Positions 21,319 to 32,824 of a stretch of DNA of 64,000 nucleotides are shown one piece after another. This DNA comes from Plantago major. Taxonomy: Eukaryota; Streptophyta; Magnoliopsida; Lamiales; Plantaginaceae. Location of the stretch: positions 62,001 to 126,000 of the forward strand of contig JAIFAC010000230.1 of NCBI GenBank assembly GCA_026545765.1, in the 5' to 3' direction. The position numbers and the translations under genes were made by a program. Under the pieces are notes generated by a model. That model was not told the origin of the DNA. It saw only the letters and a program-made list of their open reading frames with translations, and made no database searches. Positions within the stretch are counted from its first letter, which is position 1; each line of letters opens with the position of its first letter.

Positions 21319-22793
21319 GAGTTAAATGTATAACACCCCCTGAGTTATTAATAATGCCATCTAAACTCCGAGCTTCTATGTTTTAAAAGCGGAACCGGAG
21401 GTTGGTAATACCCTCCAAAAAAGGTTCAACCGGGTCGGACCGGTTCACCCAGATAGAGCCGGTATGATGTCATTTTAATATATATATATATATATATATA
21501 AAATGATCAACAAAATGAATAACTAATAAATAGAACAAATATAGATTTTATGTTTGATTTGCATTATAAATAGTATAAACCCAATGGAAAACTCAAAATA
21601 TACATAACAATTAACTAGTATTTTAAGGTTTTTTTTAAAAAAAAAAAGCCCTTAATTAAAAAAAAAAGCCCCAGGCCCTCACGACTCGACTAGAAGAAAA
21701 AAAAAAGATGTCCTAGACTTTTTTTTCTTTGTGCCTGTATTTTTTATTCTTGGACTATATAAATTAAATATATTTTTTATTTAATACTTTTCTTCCTAAA
21801 TTCGCCCGTGACGGGGTTTAGCTAAAAAAAAACGCCCAACCTGGGGTCACCGGCCCAACCTAGTTTTGGGCCGAGCGGCTTAAGGCCGGTTTTTTAGCCC
21901 TATTTGGGCCGGTCCATAACGGTTTAGCGGTCCGACCGGCCGGTCGGACCCGAATTTTAAAACATAGCCTGAGTTAACGAATTAGTGCCAAACCCCCTTG
22001 AGTTATTAAAAATGGGCGCAAAACCTCCCACCCTTTATTTTTAAAAGTGTGTGAGGTACACTCTCATTAAGGACGACTATAGATGTTTGTTTATGTTATC
22101 TTACACCAAATCAATGAAAAAAAAAAAAAAACCATAGTTATTAAAAATATGCGCAAAATCCCATGGAATTCTTATAAAGTCATTGTAATACCATTTTACA
22201 TGAATACTAAATATGCATGATGAATTCATATTGTGTGCAGTTTGACTCATTAGTCAATATTTTCGAAAATATTAAAATTACTTAAATTTGAGCTATTAAA
22301 AATAGTAAAACTTTACTTTTTTCCTGGTTAATGAACAACAAAAATCTTACACACTACTTGTTATATAGCACCGAAATATATAAATAACAAACATAGATAA
22401 CACTAATTAAAATTGTCACTACATATCAACAACATATACCAATTCATTATTAGTCATGTAAACGGAAAAAAAATGAAGGCAAAAGATAATAAACTGAAAC
22501 TATGAATGTCCAGTTCAGTTAATTTGGAGTAAGAAAACTTAAAAGAACATCTATTGTCGCACCTAACACGAGCAAGCCGTGATTAAAAAAAAGGCTAAAG
22601 GGGTTCCACGCACATGTTTTAATAACTCAGGGGGGTTTTGCGCACATTTTTCATAACTCAGAGACTAATTTATTAACTCATGGGGGTTTCGCGCACATTT
22701 TTTAATAACTCAGGGGGGTTTGGTACTAATTTGTTAACTCAACGGGGTTTTGCGCACATTTACAATAACTTAGGGGTATTTTGCATTTAACCC
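21319..22793. mobile_element. MULE-2: long-TIR Mutator-like element
   Basis: A 1475-bp element flanked by a perfect 10-bp TSD, ACATAATGAG, at 21309-21318 and 22794-22803. The left end starts GAGTTAAATGTATAACACCC; the right end, reverse complemented, starts GGGTTAAATGCAAAATACCC. The arms share repeated blocks of TGAGTTATTAAAAATG and GCGCAAAACC type and extend ~110-200 bp. The right arm contains several tandem copies of the block. The left arm is split by a 592-bp insertion (21376-21967). No transposase is visible. Confidence 0.87.
21376..21967. mobile_element. 592-bp element nested in the left TIR of MULE-2
   Basis: Termini are inverted copies of CTATGTTTTAAAA. Subterminal sequence is rich in CGGACCGG-type words on both sides. 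It contains a (TA)n run at 21477-21500. The flanking octamers CCGAGCTT and CCTGAGTT could be a decayed 8-bp duplication, which would suit hAT, but the match is imperfect, so the class is uncertain. Comparison with the intact right arm of MULE-2 shows this block is an insertion. Confidence 0.65.
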
Positions 22794-22805
22794 ACATAAT
22801 GAGTA

Positions 22806-23056
22806 CTCCCTCCGTCCCGCAGAACTTCATACATTTGTCATTTTTAGCCGTCCCACAGAACTTCATACATTACTAAAAAAGGAAGCTACCCCACACCCAA
22901 CAAATAATAAACAATCTCAACTTTACATTCAAATTACACAATTTGCCATTAAAAGTACACATTTTCCCTCTTCTTCTATATTCTATCATTACTTTAACTT
23001 TTTGCATAAAACTGCGCGCTAATCCTAATGTATGAAGTTCTCCGGGACGGAGGGAG
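22806..23056. mobile_element. Stowaway MITE 1
   Basis: 251 bp flanked by TA. The left end is CTCCCTCCGTCCCGCAGAAC, and the right end is its inverted copy with one mismatch over about 27 bp. CTCCCTCCGTCCC with a TA target is the Stowaway (Tc1/mariner) signature. The insertion site begins one base after the TSD of MULE-2. Confidence 0.95.
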
Positions 23057-23222
23057 TATTTTTTTCAATAGAAAAGTACTTTGCCTTGGGAAAAACTGTC
23101 AAATTCATCGTATTTTAGGAAATAGAATCGGGTTGGACTACTAAAGTTATATTTGCCTTAGATATCTCTGATTGCACCTTGCCTGAACATATAGATAATT
23201 AATTAACCTTGTCGATACCATT

Positions 23223-24053
23223 TGTAACGATGTAACCACTAATCGATTGAGACACGATCATTTCTTGAGCGACTTACGCATGATCTATGCCACACACGTC
23301 AAGCTAGTAATATTGTCCGCTTGAACCAGTAATATTGTCCGCTTGAACCAGAGCCCACACGGATTTGATTTTTGGAATCACCTAAAATGTCTCATACTAG
23401 TTGAAAGTGGTGGTCTACTTATATACCTTTCACCCCTCTCGTTCTTAATCGATGTGGATGTTGGGTATTACTTCCTCCATCCTGGCACAAACTTCCCACT
23501 TTAACTTTTTGTAGTCAAACTCTTCCAACTTTGACTACGGATTAATCTTAAACTGCAAATGTAAAATGTTCAATTAAATTATATAATGAAAGTTTACGCC
23601 CTCAAGTTTCATTATATAATTTAACTAGACATTTTACGTTTGCGGTTCAAGATTAATTCATAGTCAAAGTTGGAAAAGTTTGACAGCGAAAAATCAAAGT
23701 GGGAAGCTTGTGCCGGGACGGAGGAAGTACATTCTAAAATGTAAGCCCAAGTGTTAAGTTAAGTTTAAGAGAGCTTAAAGGGATTGAGAACGCTATTTAT
23801 ACCATCAAGGTGCACATTTCTGCTCTGGAATCCATTCATAAGAACTTCAGAATTAAGCGTACTTGCTCTGAAGAAATCTTAGAATGTGTGACCAACTCGA
23901 AAATCTCCCGATTCGCCCACGAGTGAGGATAAAGTGTTCTGGAAAAAACATGTGTTGGTACAGTGGGCTAACATATCATCGGAGAACTTCCCATGAGTAA
24001 CCGTATAGGCCCGAGGGGTCAGGGCTCGATCGATTAATGATCGAGTCGTTACA
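23223..24053 (+). mobile_element. Cassandra-type TRIM LTR with 5S rRNA-derived segment
   Basis: The LTR runs from about TGTAACGATG to CGTTACA. 23822-23893 aligns with 5S rRNA around the internal promoter: AGAACTTCAGAATTAAGCGT corresponds to the 5S box A region, and GTGTGACC to the box C region. Downstream blocks such as CACGAGTGAGGATAAAGTG and TGTGTTGGTACAGTGG match the rest of the Cassandra LTR as I know it. Cassandra elements are small noncoding LTR elements whose LTR carries 5S sequence. A Stowaway MITE (23471-23727) interrupts it. Only one LTR is present here. The left boundary is less certain than the right. Confidence 0.75.
23471..23727. mobile_element. Stowaway MITE 2, nested in Cassandra LTR
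   Basis: 257 bp flanked by TA. The left end is CTTCCTCCATCCTGGCACAA, and the right end is its inverted copy CTTCCTCCGTCCCGGCACAA with a few mismatches. The arms stay complementary almost to the centre. Confidence 0.93.
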
Positions 24054-24054
24054 A

Positions 24055-24068
24055 ATTGTATTAGAGAG
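24055..24068 (+). other. Remnant PBS of Cassandra element
   Basis: TTGTATTAGAGA directly follows the LTR end and differs by three bases from TGGTATCAGAGC, the initiator tRNA-Met PBS. Confidence 0.6.
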
Positions 24069-24103
24069 AGTCGTCCCCAAACCCGCAAGGGTTCGTATTG
24101 GTC

Positions 24104-24445
24104 CCTTAGACAACAAGGCTAAAGTCTACCGGGGGAGGGGGGTTTAATAGACTTTAAAACTTTTTGTGTGTAAAACATATTTTCTCAGCATGTACAAGTA
24201 TATGCTATAGTAGTACGTAATTTTCAGAGCGCAAAGTCTTTTATAATTACGTGATCGAGTGTGTGCTTTCACTGAGCAATTCTATTTTAACAGATAGACA
24301 TATACGTTTTTGAAATTAAATTGTAGTAAATACATAACACTTGTTCATAGTGGTATCTGAAGGTGGCGTAATTTTTCAACTAATCCACTTCGTCATTAAG
24401 TTCACTAAAATCACCAGGTGGTGAAAGGGTGATTAATATACTATG
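24104..24445 (-). repeat. Diverged Sirevirus-type LTR fragment
   Basis: The 3' part of an LTR like that of elements A and B on the minus strand: AAAGTCTACCGGGGGAGG then AATAGACTTTAAAACTTTT, and GTGGTATCTGAAGGTGGCGT followed by CAACTAATCCACTTCG. It is truncated with no internal region beside it. Confidence 0.8.
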
Positions 24446-25420
24446 TGTGTTTGATCAATGCATGAATGTCTTAAGTCATTCCATAGATGTGGATCCACTT
24501 AGGCGTGACACGTGAGGTGAGCAGAGCCAAAAGCTCATCGCCCCAAATGGCATCGTCTGCTCTTGTCTGGCCCTGCAAGATAGAGCAAGACGCTTAGAAA
24601 GCCCGATTCGAGCATGACTGTTGTGCGAACAAGCACACTTGTTGGGTTGATTGTAGCTCTTCTTAAAGGCTAACAACTTATTGGAAAGGTTATGAAGTGA
24701 CTATAAATATGTGATGAACTCTAGTTCATGGACACATCTTACTCGCTTCTTTCTTCTCTCCTTGCTTTCTCTGCACTTTATATTTACTCAAACTAAGGTT
24801 CGCCATACTTGGTTATCGGTCTGACCTAACCATTTAGAGAAGTTTTATCCTGGGAGACGATTGTCATACAACCGTGTGCACCATAGCATGTCAATAGTCT
24901 TAAGGAGATACTTAGTCGACTCTTTTCACCCTTTGTTAATTGTTCTCTTTATACATATGTCCTAGCCGTCTGTTTGGTTAGGAACTAAAGTTCGAAAAAC
25001 CAGGTTAAAAACACCTAAATTTTAACATAATTCAAGGTTTTAAATCTATACCAAACACTCCAGATTTCCTACAATTTGTGGGACCAAATTTTGCTTGCCG
25101 TATGGGTTCTGCGCGGTTTAAATTGCTACATGAAGGGGCTCATCCAATCACAATGCTGTCCCAGTGTCCCTCAATCCAATCTTGGGTATGGCCCACTAGC
25201 CCAAAACATAAAAATGCTACTAAACCACAATTTTGGTTGGGCTACCAGCTACCTCAATAAGAATGGTTCTTCAAGCTTACCGAATGCACAATAAGAGGCA
25301 AATTAATATTTTCTCAGAGAAAGCTAGGGCAACATTGTCCAACTATGAATACATTTAACGACTCTATTTTAATATGAAAAGAATAACATGAAGTACTTAC
25401 GGTAGATCAATTTTTTTTTT
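24446..25420. other. Noncoding; LTR-like segment
   Basis: 24680-24800 has CTATAAATATG followed by a CT-rich leader (CTTACTCGCTTCTTTCTTCT), as in an LTR U3/R region, but I found no second copy. 25026-25300 is a GC-richer stretch with no supported protein. A T18 run starts near 25411. Confidence 0.35.
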
Positions 25421-25934
25421 TTTTTTTTGGTAAATTACATATATAAATCACTACTAAGGAACTATGACAAAAAAATACACTTTCAAATAACATTTACAAT
25501 TAAGGCCATTCTAATTTAATTATGGACTTCAAAAAGCAATTTAAACTCTATTTAATTAAAAATTTTGAAGTCCATTACATTTATTTCAATTGTGGACTCC
25601 AAAAGGGAAGATAAACTATATTTAATAAACTATTTTGAATTTCATATACACTACTGTACTTCAAACATGATCCTAAACTAAATTAACTGACCAATATAAA
25701 ATCCGTAAGCTGATTTCAGTCATTTTCGTCCGAAACTAACTACTGAAAAAAATTATGACGAAACCAACTATAAAATAATTAAATTAACTCTAAAAACTAA
25801 TTTATAGTAAACCAACACTTAAAAATTTATAAATCATTGTTTTTCACTGAAAAAATAATAAAGTTGACACTAAAAAAATATTATGACAAAATTATCACTT
25901 TAAAATTCTAAAATCCTAGGGAAATCAACATTAG
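25421..25934. other. AT-rich flank with possible inverted partner
   Basis: Blocks such as TTCTAATTTAATTATGGACT here resemble, inverted, the sequence at 27520-27720 on the far side of the 21-bp satellite. The satellite could therefore be the interior of one ~2.3-kb terminal-inverted-repeat element. The match is weak. Confidence 0.3.
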
Positions 25935-27385
25935 TTTTGGCATTAGTTAATTTCACCAACATTTTAAAATTCTAAAATTCTAAGAAAATCAACAATGTTA
26001 GTTTCAATTGAAATCAACATCATAAATGTTAGTTTCAATGTTATTTTAATTGGTTTTAGTTAGTTTCACCAACACCATTAGTTTCAACATCATCAGCGTT
26101 AGTTTCAGCATCATTAGTATTAGTTTCAGAAACTCAGAAAGTTAGTTTCAGGTTCATTAGTATTAGTTTCAGATTCATTAAAGTTAGTTTCAGAAACTAA
26201 GAAGTTAGTTTCAGGGCCAACAATGTTAGCTTCAAAACAAAATAGTATTAGTTTGAGCATCATTTGTATTAGTTTCAGCATCATTAGTATTAGTTTCAGG
26301 AACTGAGAAAGTTAGTTTCAGATTCATTAGTATTAGTTTTAGGTTCATTAAAGTTAGTTTTAGGAACTCAGAAAGTTAGTTTCAGGTTCATTAAAGTTAG
26401 TTTCAGGGTCAACAATGTTAGTTTCATAAAAAAATAGTATTAGTTTTTCAGTATCATTTGTATTAGTTTCAGCATTATTAGTATTAGTTTCAGGAACTCA
26501 GAAAGTTAGTTTCAGGGCCAATAATGTTAGTTTCAGAAACTCATAATTCTAAAACCCAGGGGAAATGGTGAACCCAATCAACTGAATTTGAATACACCCT
26601 CCGGCATAATTCACTCATAATATTAGTTTCAGCATCATTAATCTTAGTTTCATTGGTTTTAGTATTAGTTTAATTGGTTTCAGTCAGTTTCACCAACACC
26701 ATTAGTTTCGGCATTTGTTTTAGCATCGTCAATGTTATAAGTTTCAACACCAAGTGTGTTAATTTCAAAAAGTTAGTTTCAGCATTAACAATGTTGGTTT
26801 CACTAGTTTCAGTTGAAGCCAACATGACAATCTACATGAGTGTTAGTTTCACCGGTAAATATTATTTACAATGTTACTTTAATTGGTTTCAATTAGTTTC
26901 AGCATTTGTTTTAGAATCAATAATAATATTAGTTTCAGCATCACCGGTGTTAGTTTCAGCACCAAATGTGTTAGTTTCAGTATTTCAGTATCAAATGTGT
27001 TAGTTTCAACATTAACGGTGTTAGTTTCAGTTCAAACCAACATCATAATCGACATGTGTGTTAGTTTTAGCGACAAGTATTAGTTTAATTGGTTTCAGTT
27101 AGTTTCACCAACACCACTCGTTTCAACATTTTCAGCATAACTTGTGTTAGTTTCAGCATCATCGACGTTAGTTTCAGCACCATTGTGTTAGTTTCAAACG
27201 TTAGTTTCAGCATCATCGGTGTTGGTTTCAGCACCATTGTGTTAGTTTCAAAAGTTAGTTTCAGCATGAACAGTGTTAGTTTCATTAGCTTCAGTTGAAA
27301 CCAACGTCATAATCAACATGTGTGTTAGTTTCAACGGTAAATATTAGATTTAATGTTAGTTTAATTGGTTTCAGGTGGTCAGTAG
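25935..27385 (+). repeat. ~21-bp degenerate satellite (GTTAGTTTCAG units)
   Basis: Dozens of imperfect units built on GTTAGTTTCAGCATCATTAG with tails such as AAACTCAGAAA, GTTCATTAGTA and GGCCAACAAT. The common spacing is 20-22 bp, with larger gaps at the edges. Reading frames that give VSFS-like repeats are by-products of a period near 21. Confidence 0.92.
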
Positions 27386-27744
27386 TTTCATTTGTAGCAC
27401 AATATTATTCAAATATAATTAATTAATACTAATTGATTAACACTTTAGATGAGTATATGTAAATAAAAACTTAAATATAAATAGTTAGTAATTAATTAAC
27501 ATTAATGGATGTCAACTATATTATCAAACCAATAAGCGAGAATTTGAAGTCCACTTGATTAGAATTTAGGGCAACAAAAAATAGATTGGACTTTTTTGTA
27601 AGAGTTTATTAGATTTTAGGGCACCAAAAATATATTGAACTTTTTTGTAAAAGTTTTATCAAGCTAGCCTTATATATGTTAGTAAACCACCTAAAATGAC
27701 ATATTTATATAATTTCCTTTTTTTCTACTGTTTATAGCACATTT

Positions 27745-29162
27745 TGTTAGGAATATATGTTAGTATTTTGATCACTCATCACATGTTCTTATCTTAGCCA
27801 GAAAGGTGATTAAGTGCTCTTGGTTCACTTGAACATTGTAAAAGAGGAAATCACTGAGTATGATTAGTCTAGTAAATCTTGTATTAGGATTATAAGTCTC
27901 TGAGTGTAATTTTTATTTCAAGAAGACCATGAAGATCAATCCTAGCAATGGAGCTTTTCTGAAGATTAGAAGACTGAAGATTGCACAAGGTTTATGAAGA
28001 CACAAAGGTTTAGTCTAACTCGGAAAGACTATGTCCTTAATCCTTTCTTAAGTATATTAACTTACTTTGAAAATATTATTCTGGACATATGACATCATAA
28101 GTATGGAGCATGCAAGCCATCAGAAAGGCTCATGTATCCGTTGAGACTAAAGGACAATGAACAGTACTATGCATTAAATGCATCGGCAGAAATGCTGCAA
28201 AAAGCAAGTTCTCTCTGAAACAAGAGATAGTGACTTCTGACTACATAGTTCAAGATATAAACCGATATAATTTGATAGAGAGCACAACGGATACAATTCA
28301 AACGCCTCTCAAATTTATCTATATATATATCACACTTAGATGCTTGAAGAACATACCTTAGAACACTCTATCTTGCAAACTTACCATCAAGCAAAGTATT
28401 CTCTCAAGCACTCTACTACCTTTTCTGAAAGCTTTCGGTTGCTTGAAGAATCACTAGCAGTTCTAAGTTGTCCTGAACCTTAACAAGAGATTGTTATTCG
28501 TGAAAGAGTTGAACTATCAGATACCCTTTCTGAAGCTCATTCTCCAGAATGGACACCAATTACTTGGGTCAGTAAAGAGCAGACTGTCATCCACTGAACA
28601 AGTGTATTAAGTAGTCTTGTTCTATTAGGCTCTCTGAAAACATAACTGAAAAGTTATACGAGAAGCCTCTCTGACAAACCTTATAACCAACACCCTCAAG
28701 GCGTGGAGTAGAGGAAGTACTTGATTTGGGAAATCAGGGAATAACTCCAAGGTTATCTGAGTAGAGAAAGTACTTAGCTCTAGGAGCTGGGGAATAACTC
28801 AGGGGGAACATTTGGTTGGGAACCATTTGTTTTAGAATAGGATTATTGTAAGGTGAACTCAATTATCTGTTCTAGTGAATTCTAGGTCTCAGAAAGACCG
28901 AAGTGGATTAGTTGGAGGATTACGCCACTTCCAGATACCACTATACTTGCTGTGTTATTTACCTTTATGTATTTACATTTCAGCAAAGCACACACACACT
29001 TATTGTTTCTGCACTTACCTATCTTAAAGTCTTTTGCGCTCTGAATTTAAGTATCAGAAACCCCTAGGTTTCTGAGAAACTGTGTTTATTGACAAAAGTT
29101 TTAAAAGACTATTCACCCCCCCCCCCCTCCAGTCTTTTACTTTGCCGTTATCTGGACCAACA
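27745..29162 (+). repeat. 5' LTR of element B
   Basis: 1418 bp, TGTTAGGAATAT...GGACCAACA. CTATATATATAT near 28317-28330 is a likely TATA box and is followed by ACTTAGATGCTTG. A C10 run sits at about 29117-29127 near the 3' end. Confidence 0.95.
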
Positions 29163-29164
29163 AG

Positions 29165-29176
29165 TGGTATCAGAGC
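29165..29176 (+). other. Primer binding site of element B
   Basis: TGGTATCAGAGC, two bases after the LTR, complementary to the 3' end of plant initiator tRNA-Met. Confidence 0.95.
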
Positions 29177-29279
29177 AGGAGGTTCACAAGCCTTCTGCAC
29201 TGAACCTAGATCCCCAGATAGGTGAAGAAACTTTGTCCCCTTCTGAGGACTATATAATTTGTATGTTAAGTGTGCAGGT

Positions 29280-30310
29280 ATGTCTCTGAGTGATGCTCCC
29301 GTTCTGAAGCCAGAAAACTATGAGAAATGGAAGAACAACATGATGCTCCATCTGGAGGCCATTAGTGATGAGATGATCTATGTCATCAATGAAGGGCCTA
29401 TCAAAATCAGACAACTCAAACAAGTTACTGAGGTATCTGATGGAAGAAAAGCCTCAGACAAGGAAGATGGAAGCGAGTACATGGCTGCTAGTGATAGTGA
29501 TCATGTTGCTCGTGGAAGCATTATATATGAAGACAAGCCAAGAGAGCTCTGGACATCTTAAGATGCCAAGAGACACAGATTGGATGGTCAAGCTCGTAAT
29601 ATAATCATCAGATCGACACCTGAGCACATACAGTGTAAATAGTGGGGTGCTAAAACGGTGAAAGTTGCCTAGCAATTGATTGAAGAAATCTGTGCCGGAA
29701 CTGAGAAAACCAAATAAAGCAAGTTCGAAGTTCTTAAATTGAAGTTCCAAAACTTCAAACAAGGTCCCACTGAAACTCTGGAAGAACTTGATTTCAGATT
29801 TACTACACTTATGAGTGATATGGCTGCACTTGGTGAAAGCAATAGATACTCCCAGTCAGAAAAGATTAAGACTATTGTCAGAAGTCTCAATCACAACTGG
29901 GAACACACTAAGTTCTTTTATTTCAATCAAGGGATGCCAAATATTACTCCAGTAGAGCTCTTCTCTCATCTTGCTACTGTAGATATGAGACAACTCAGAG
30001 AGAACAAACAGCTGAAAAGTTGCAAAGTGTTGCTCTAGTTTCTCAAGGAACTTCTGAAAAGAAGGATACCAAAGAAGCATCTGAAGAAAATGCTCTTGCA
30101 GTAAGACACATGAAGAAATTTGTGAGTCAAGAGATTGAGAGAAGAAAAGCAAAAGAAAAGCTGAAAAAGCATCTTGGCCCAAACTATCATCGATGAGAAC
30201 ATACAAGTGAACAACTCTGAACACCCCATTCGGAAAGGTGTTAATCTTGAAGCTCGAAATAGGAAATGATATCGCTTCTATTGTCAAAAGCTGGTCACTT
30301 CAAGAGAGAT
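29280..30310 (+). pseudogene. gag of element B, broken
   Basis: Starts MSLSDAPVLKPENYEKW, the usual start of Copia UBN2/DUF4219 gag. It continues in pieces to KLKFQNFKQGPTETLEELDF and PVELFSHLATVDMRQL. Gag would form the virus-like particle in the cytoplasm. Stops at 29559, 29637, 29669 and 29715 and frameshifts break it. Several stops are TAG or TAA where relatives have Trp or Gln/Lys, as expected from C-to-T change at methylated cytosine. Near 30270-30310 a damaged CCHC zinc-knuckle-like stretch (AGHFKRDC) remains. Confidence 0.85.
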
Positions 30311-30487
30311 TGTCACTGCTTTAAACAAGCTCAAGGCAGGTGACAAGAAGGATGAAGAAATTTCAAGAGAAATCAAAGGGCCTTCTTGGTGAAGAAAGGA
30401 AGAAGATTCAAATTCAACTTGATGCTCTAGACTTTGAGGCAGTTACGAAGATGGAGATTCGGATGACTCAAACCTACCATCACCGTA

Positions 30488-31513
30488 TTGTGTGGAATCA
30501 CCCACGATGTAATTGACTTGACCTTAAGAAGAAAGCAATGTGTGGAGTTCTTTGAGATTCTTTGGTCGGACATCTCCAACATTGAAATGTGTCTTATGGC
30601 TGATGAGGTAACTAACAATTCACAATTTCTGTACTATGAGAGTGATGATGGAATTGAGGATCTGGAGTTGGTCAAGAGTGAATTGGATCGTTATGACAAA
30701 GAATTTCTGGAAGCACAATCCAAAACCAGAATTCTAGAGGAAAGCAAAGAAACTCTTGAAAAAGAGGTTTCTAAGCTAACCAGAGTATCTGAAAACAAGA
30801 ACGCTGAAATAGCCTTTCTGAAATCTCAGATATCTGAGAATGAAAATTCTCACAAACTAGCGTTGAATGAACTTACTAAGAAAATGATGAAGCTGCTTTC
30901 TGAGAATGAAGAACTCAGAAAGAAAGAGCTATCCTTCCAATCTTATGCAAAGGCTAGTGACACTCTCACTAAGGTTCAATCCTATCTAAGAGATCCCTCT
31001 GAGAAAGGTGGACTTGGACTTGATGAACAATCGAGTAATTCATCTCCTCTGAAGAAGAGTGATGAAAGGTTGACCTTTGTAAAGAGTCAACAGAATGGTT
31101 CTTCAACCACCTATAGCATTGGTCAGAAAGCTAGGGTAGTTGACAAAGGAAAAGGAGTAGCAACCCAACCTTTGAAAGAACAACAAGTTCACAAGAAACT
31201 TGTGGATGAGGTTTCTGAAAAGAAACACAACCCTCAGACATGTAACCATCCACATTGCTATATTACTAGGAAAGGAAGAATTGCTGGAATAGGCAAATTC
31301 TCTACTGTACCATTTTATGAAAATAAAGATGGTGCGAAACTAGTAAAACTTCGAAGAACGTGTCGAGAAAGCGAGGTGTTGAAATGGCATTGGCTATCGT
31401 CTTTATTGGAAAAGTTCTTACGCAACAATATAAGGAAGGACAAGAACAATGGCGCAATGATATTACGCGTAGCAATAGGCAGTGGAAGAAATCTCAAGCC
31501 ACTGAAAAACTGA
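30488..31513 (+). pseudogene. gag-protease linker with coiled coil (element B)
   Basis: An open frame of 341 codons between the zinc knuckle and the protease. An acidic stretch (ESDDGIEDLELVK) is followed by ~100 residues of strong heptad-like coiled coil (residues ~60-150, rich in Glu, Lys, Leu), then SYLRDPSEKGGLGL and a basic C-terminus with cysteine and histidine (CNHPHCYITRKGRI). A long coiled-coil extension of Gag is a Sirevirus feature. The frame shifts at about 31340-31360, where the sequence turns CpG-rich, and continues in another frame to 31773 (KFTKMWIPTG). Confidence 0.75.
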
Positions 31514-31790
31514 ATGCCAGAGCTAGAAGGAACCTGGCCAGAAAGGCTAAGTTTGCTGAAAAGCAATCCCAGAAACCCAGGGTCCAGAAAGCACCAAAAG
31601 GAACACCTAGAAACACCACAAGAAGGAAAATTGAGATCAAAATTACTAGTTTTATTGCATCTCCTTCTGATCAAGTTAGACAAAAACAAACTCCCAAGAA
31701 ATTCACTAAAATGTGGATCCCTACTGGAAGAATGTTTAGTCTAAATGGTTCTATCTCTGAAGCAAGAACCTAACTCCTGTTTCCTCTTTT

Positions 31791-32765
31791 GTGCAGAATG
31801 CCTCTTGGACTAAGGCTCAATGGCTATTTGATAGTGGATGCGGAAAGCACATGACAGGAGACAAAGCAAATCTGGTCAATTACAAAGCTTGCAACAATGG
31901 ACCAGACATCAGATTTGCTGGAGGAGAATTAAATCCCTCTCTGGGATTTGGCAACATCAAATTAGGATCATTAACTATCACTGAAGTATTACATGTTAAA
32001 GGTTTGAAATATAATCTATTTAGCATGAGCCAGTTTGCAGACAAGGGATTTACTGTGAAATTCAAAGCAAAGTATTGCAAATTTATTGACAATGAGTCAA
32101 AGCAGACAGTCTTGGTTGCTCGGCGGAAAGGCAGTCTTTATGTTGCCGACTGGGCATTTGCCACAACTGAAGAATGTCTCATGGTGAGTCAATCAGGTCA
32201 CACAAAAGAGCATTGGTTATGGCACAAAAGAATGAGTCACTTGAATTTCAAAACTCTGAACAAACTTGCCAAGAAAGAGTTAGTGGTTGGCCTTCCCAAA
32301 ACATCTTTCAGAAAGGATGGTATCTGTTCTGCCTGTCAGATGGGGAAACAATCTAAGATCTCTTTCAAGTCCAAAATCAGACACTCTAGTGTTAGACCAC
32401 TACAACTATTACACATGGATCTTTTTGAATCATCTGTAACTAGTTATGCAGGAAAGAAGTATGGTCTTGTTGTTGTAGATGACTTCTCAAGATTCACTTG
32501 GGTTATCTTTCTGAAACACAAATCTGATGCTAGGGTGGAGATACCAAACTTGCTGAATAAGCATGAAGTCATGAAAAATGACAAGGTATCTGCAATCAGA
32601 ATAGACCATGGTACTGAGTTTGTCAACCAGTACATAAAGGAGTTTTGTACCAGCAAAGGTATACAACACCAACTTTCCTCTGTAAGAACACCACAACAAA
32701 ATGGTGTTGCAGAAAGGAAAAATAGAACACTTAAAGAAGCGACAAGGACAATGCTAGGCCTTTGA
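31791..32765 (+). pseudogene. pol N-terminal part: protease and integrase (element B)
   Basis: 324 codons. WLFDSGCGKHMTG is the aspartic protease active site. EHWLWHKRMSHLNF with CSACQMGKQ is the HHCC zinc-binding domain. The integrase core carries LLHMDLF, RIDHGTEFVNQ and QQNGVAERKNRTL, supplying the D, D and E catalytic residues. Protease would process the polyprotein and integrase would insert the cDNA. The frame stops at 32763 after TRTMLGL, where relatives continue, and resumes in another frame at about 32825. Confidence 0.92.
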
Positions 32766-32824
32766 GATAAGTGAAGTTTATTGGGTTGAAGGCGTAAACC
32801 ACATGCTACACTCAGAACAGATGT

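Noticed and set aside
26674..27298. Frames of 66-109 codons with VSFS repeats, and antisense LKLT repeats
   Set aside because: By-products of a ~21-bp noncoding satellite; no start context or neighbouring gene.
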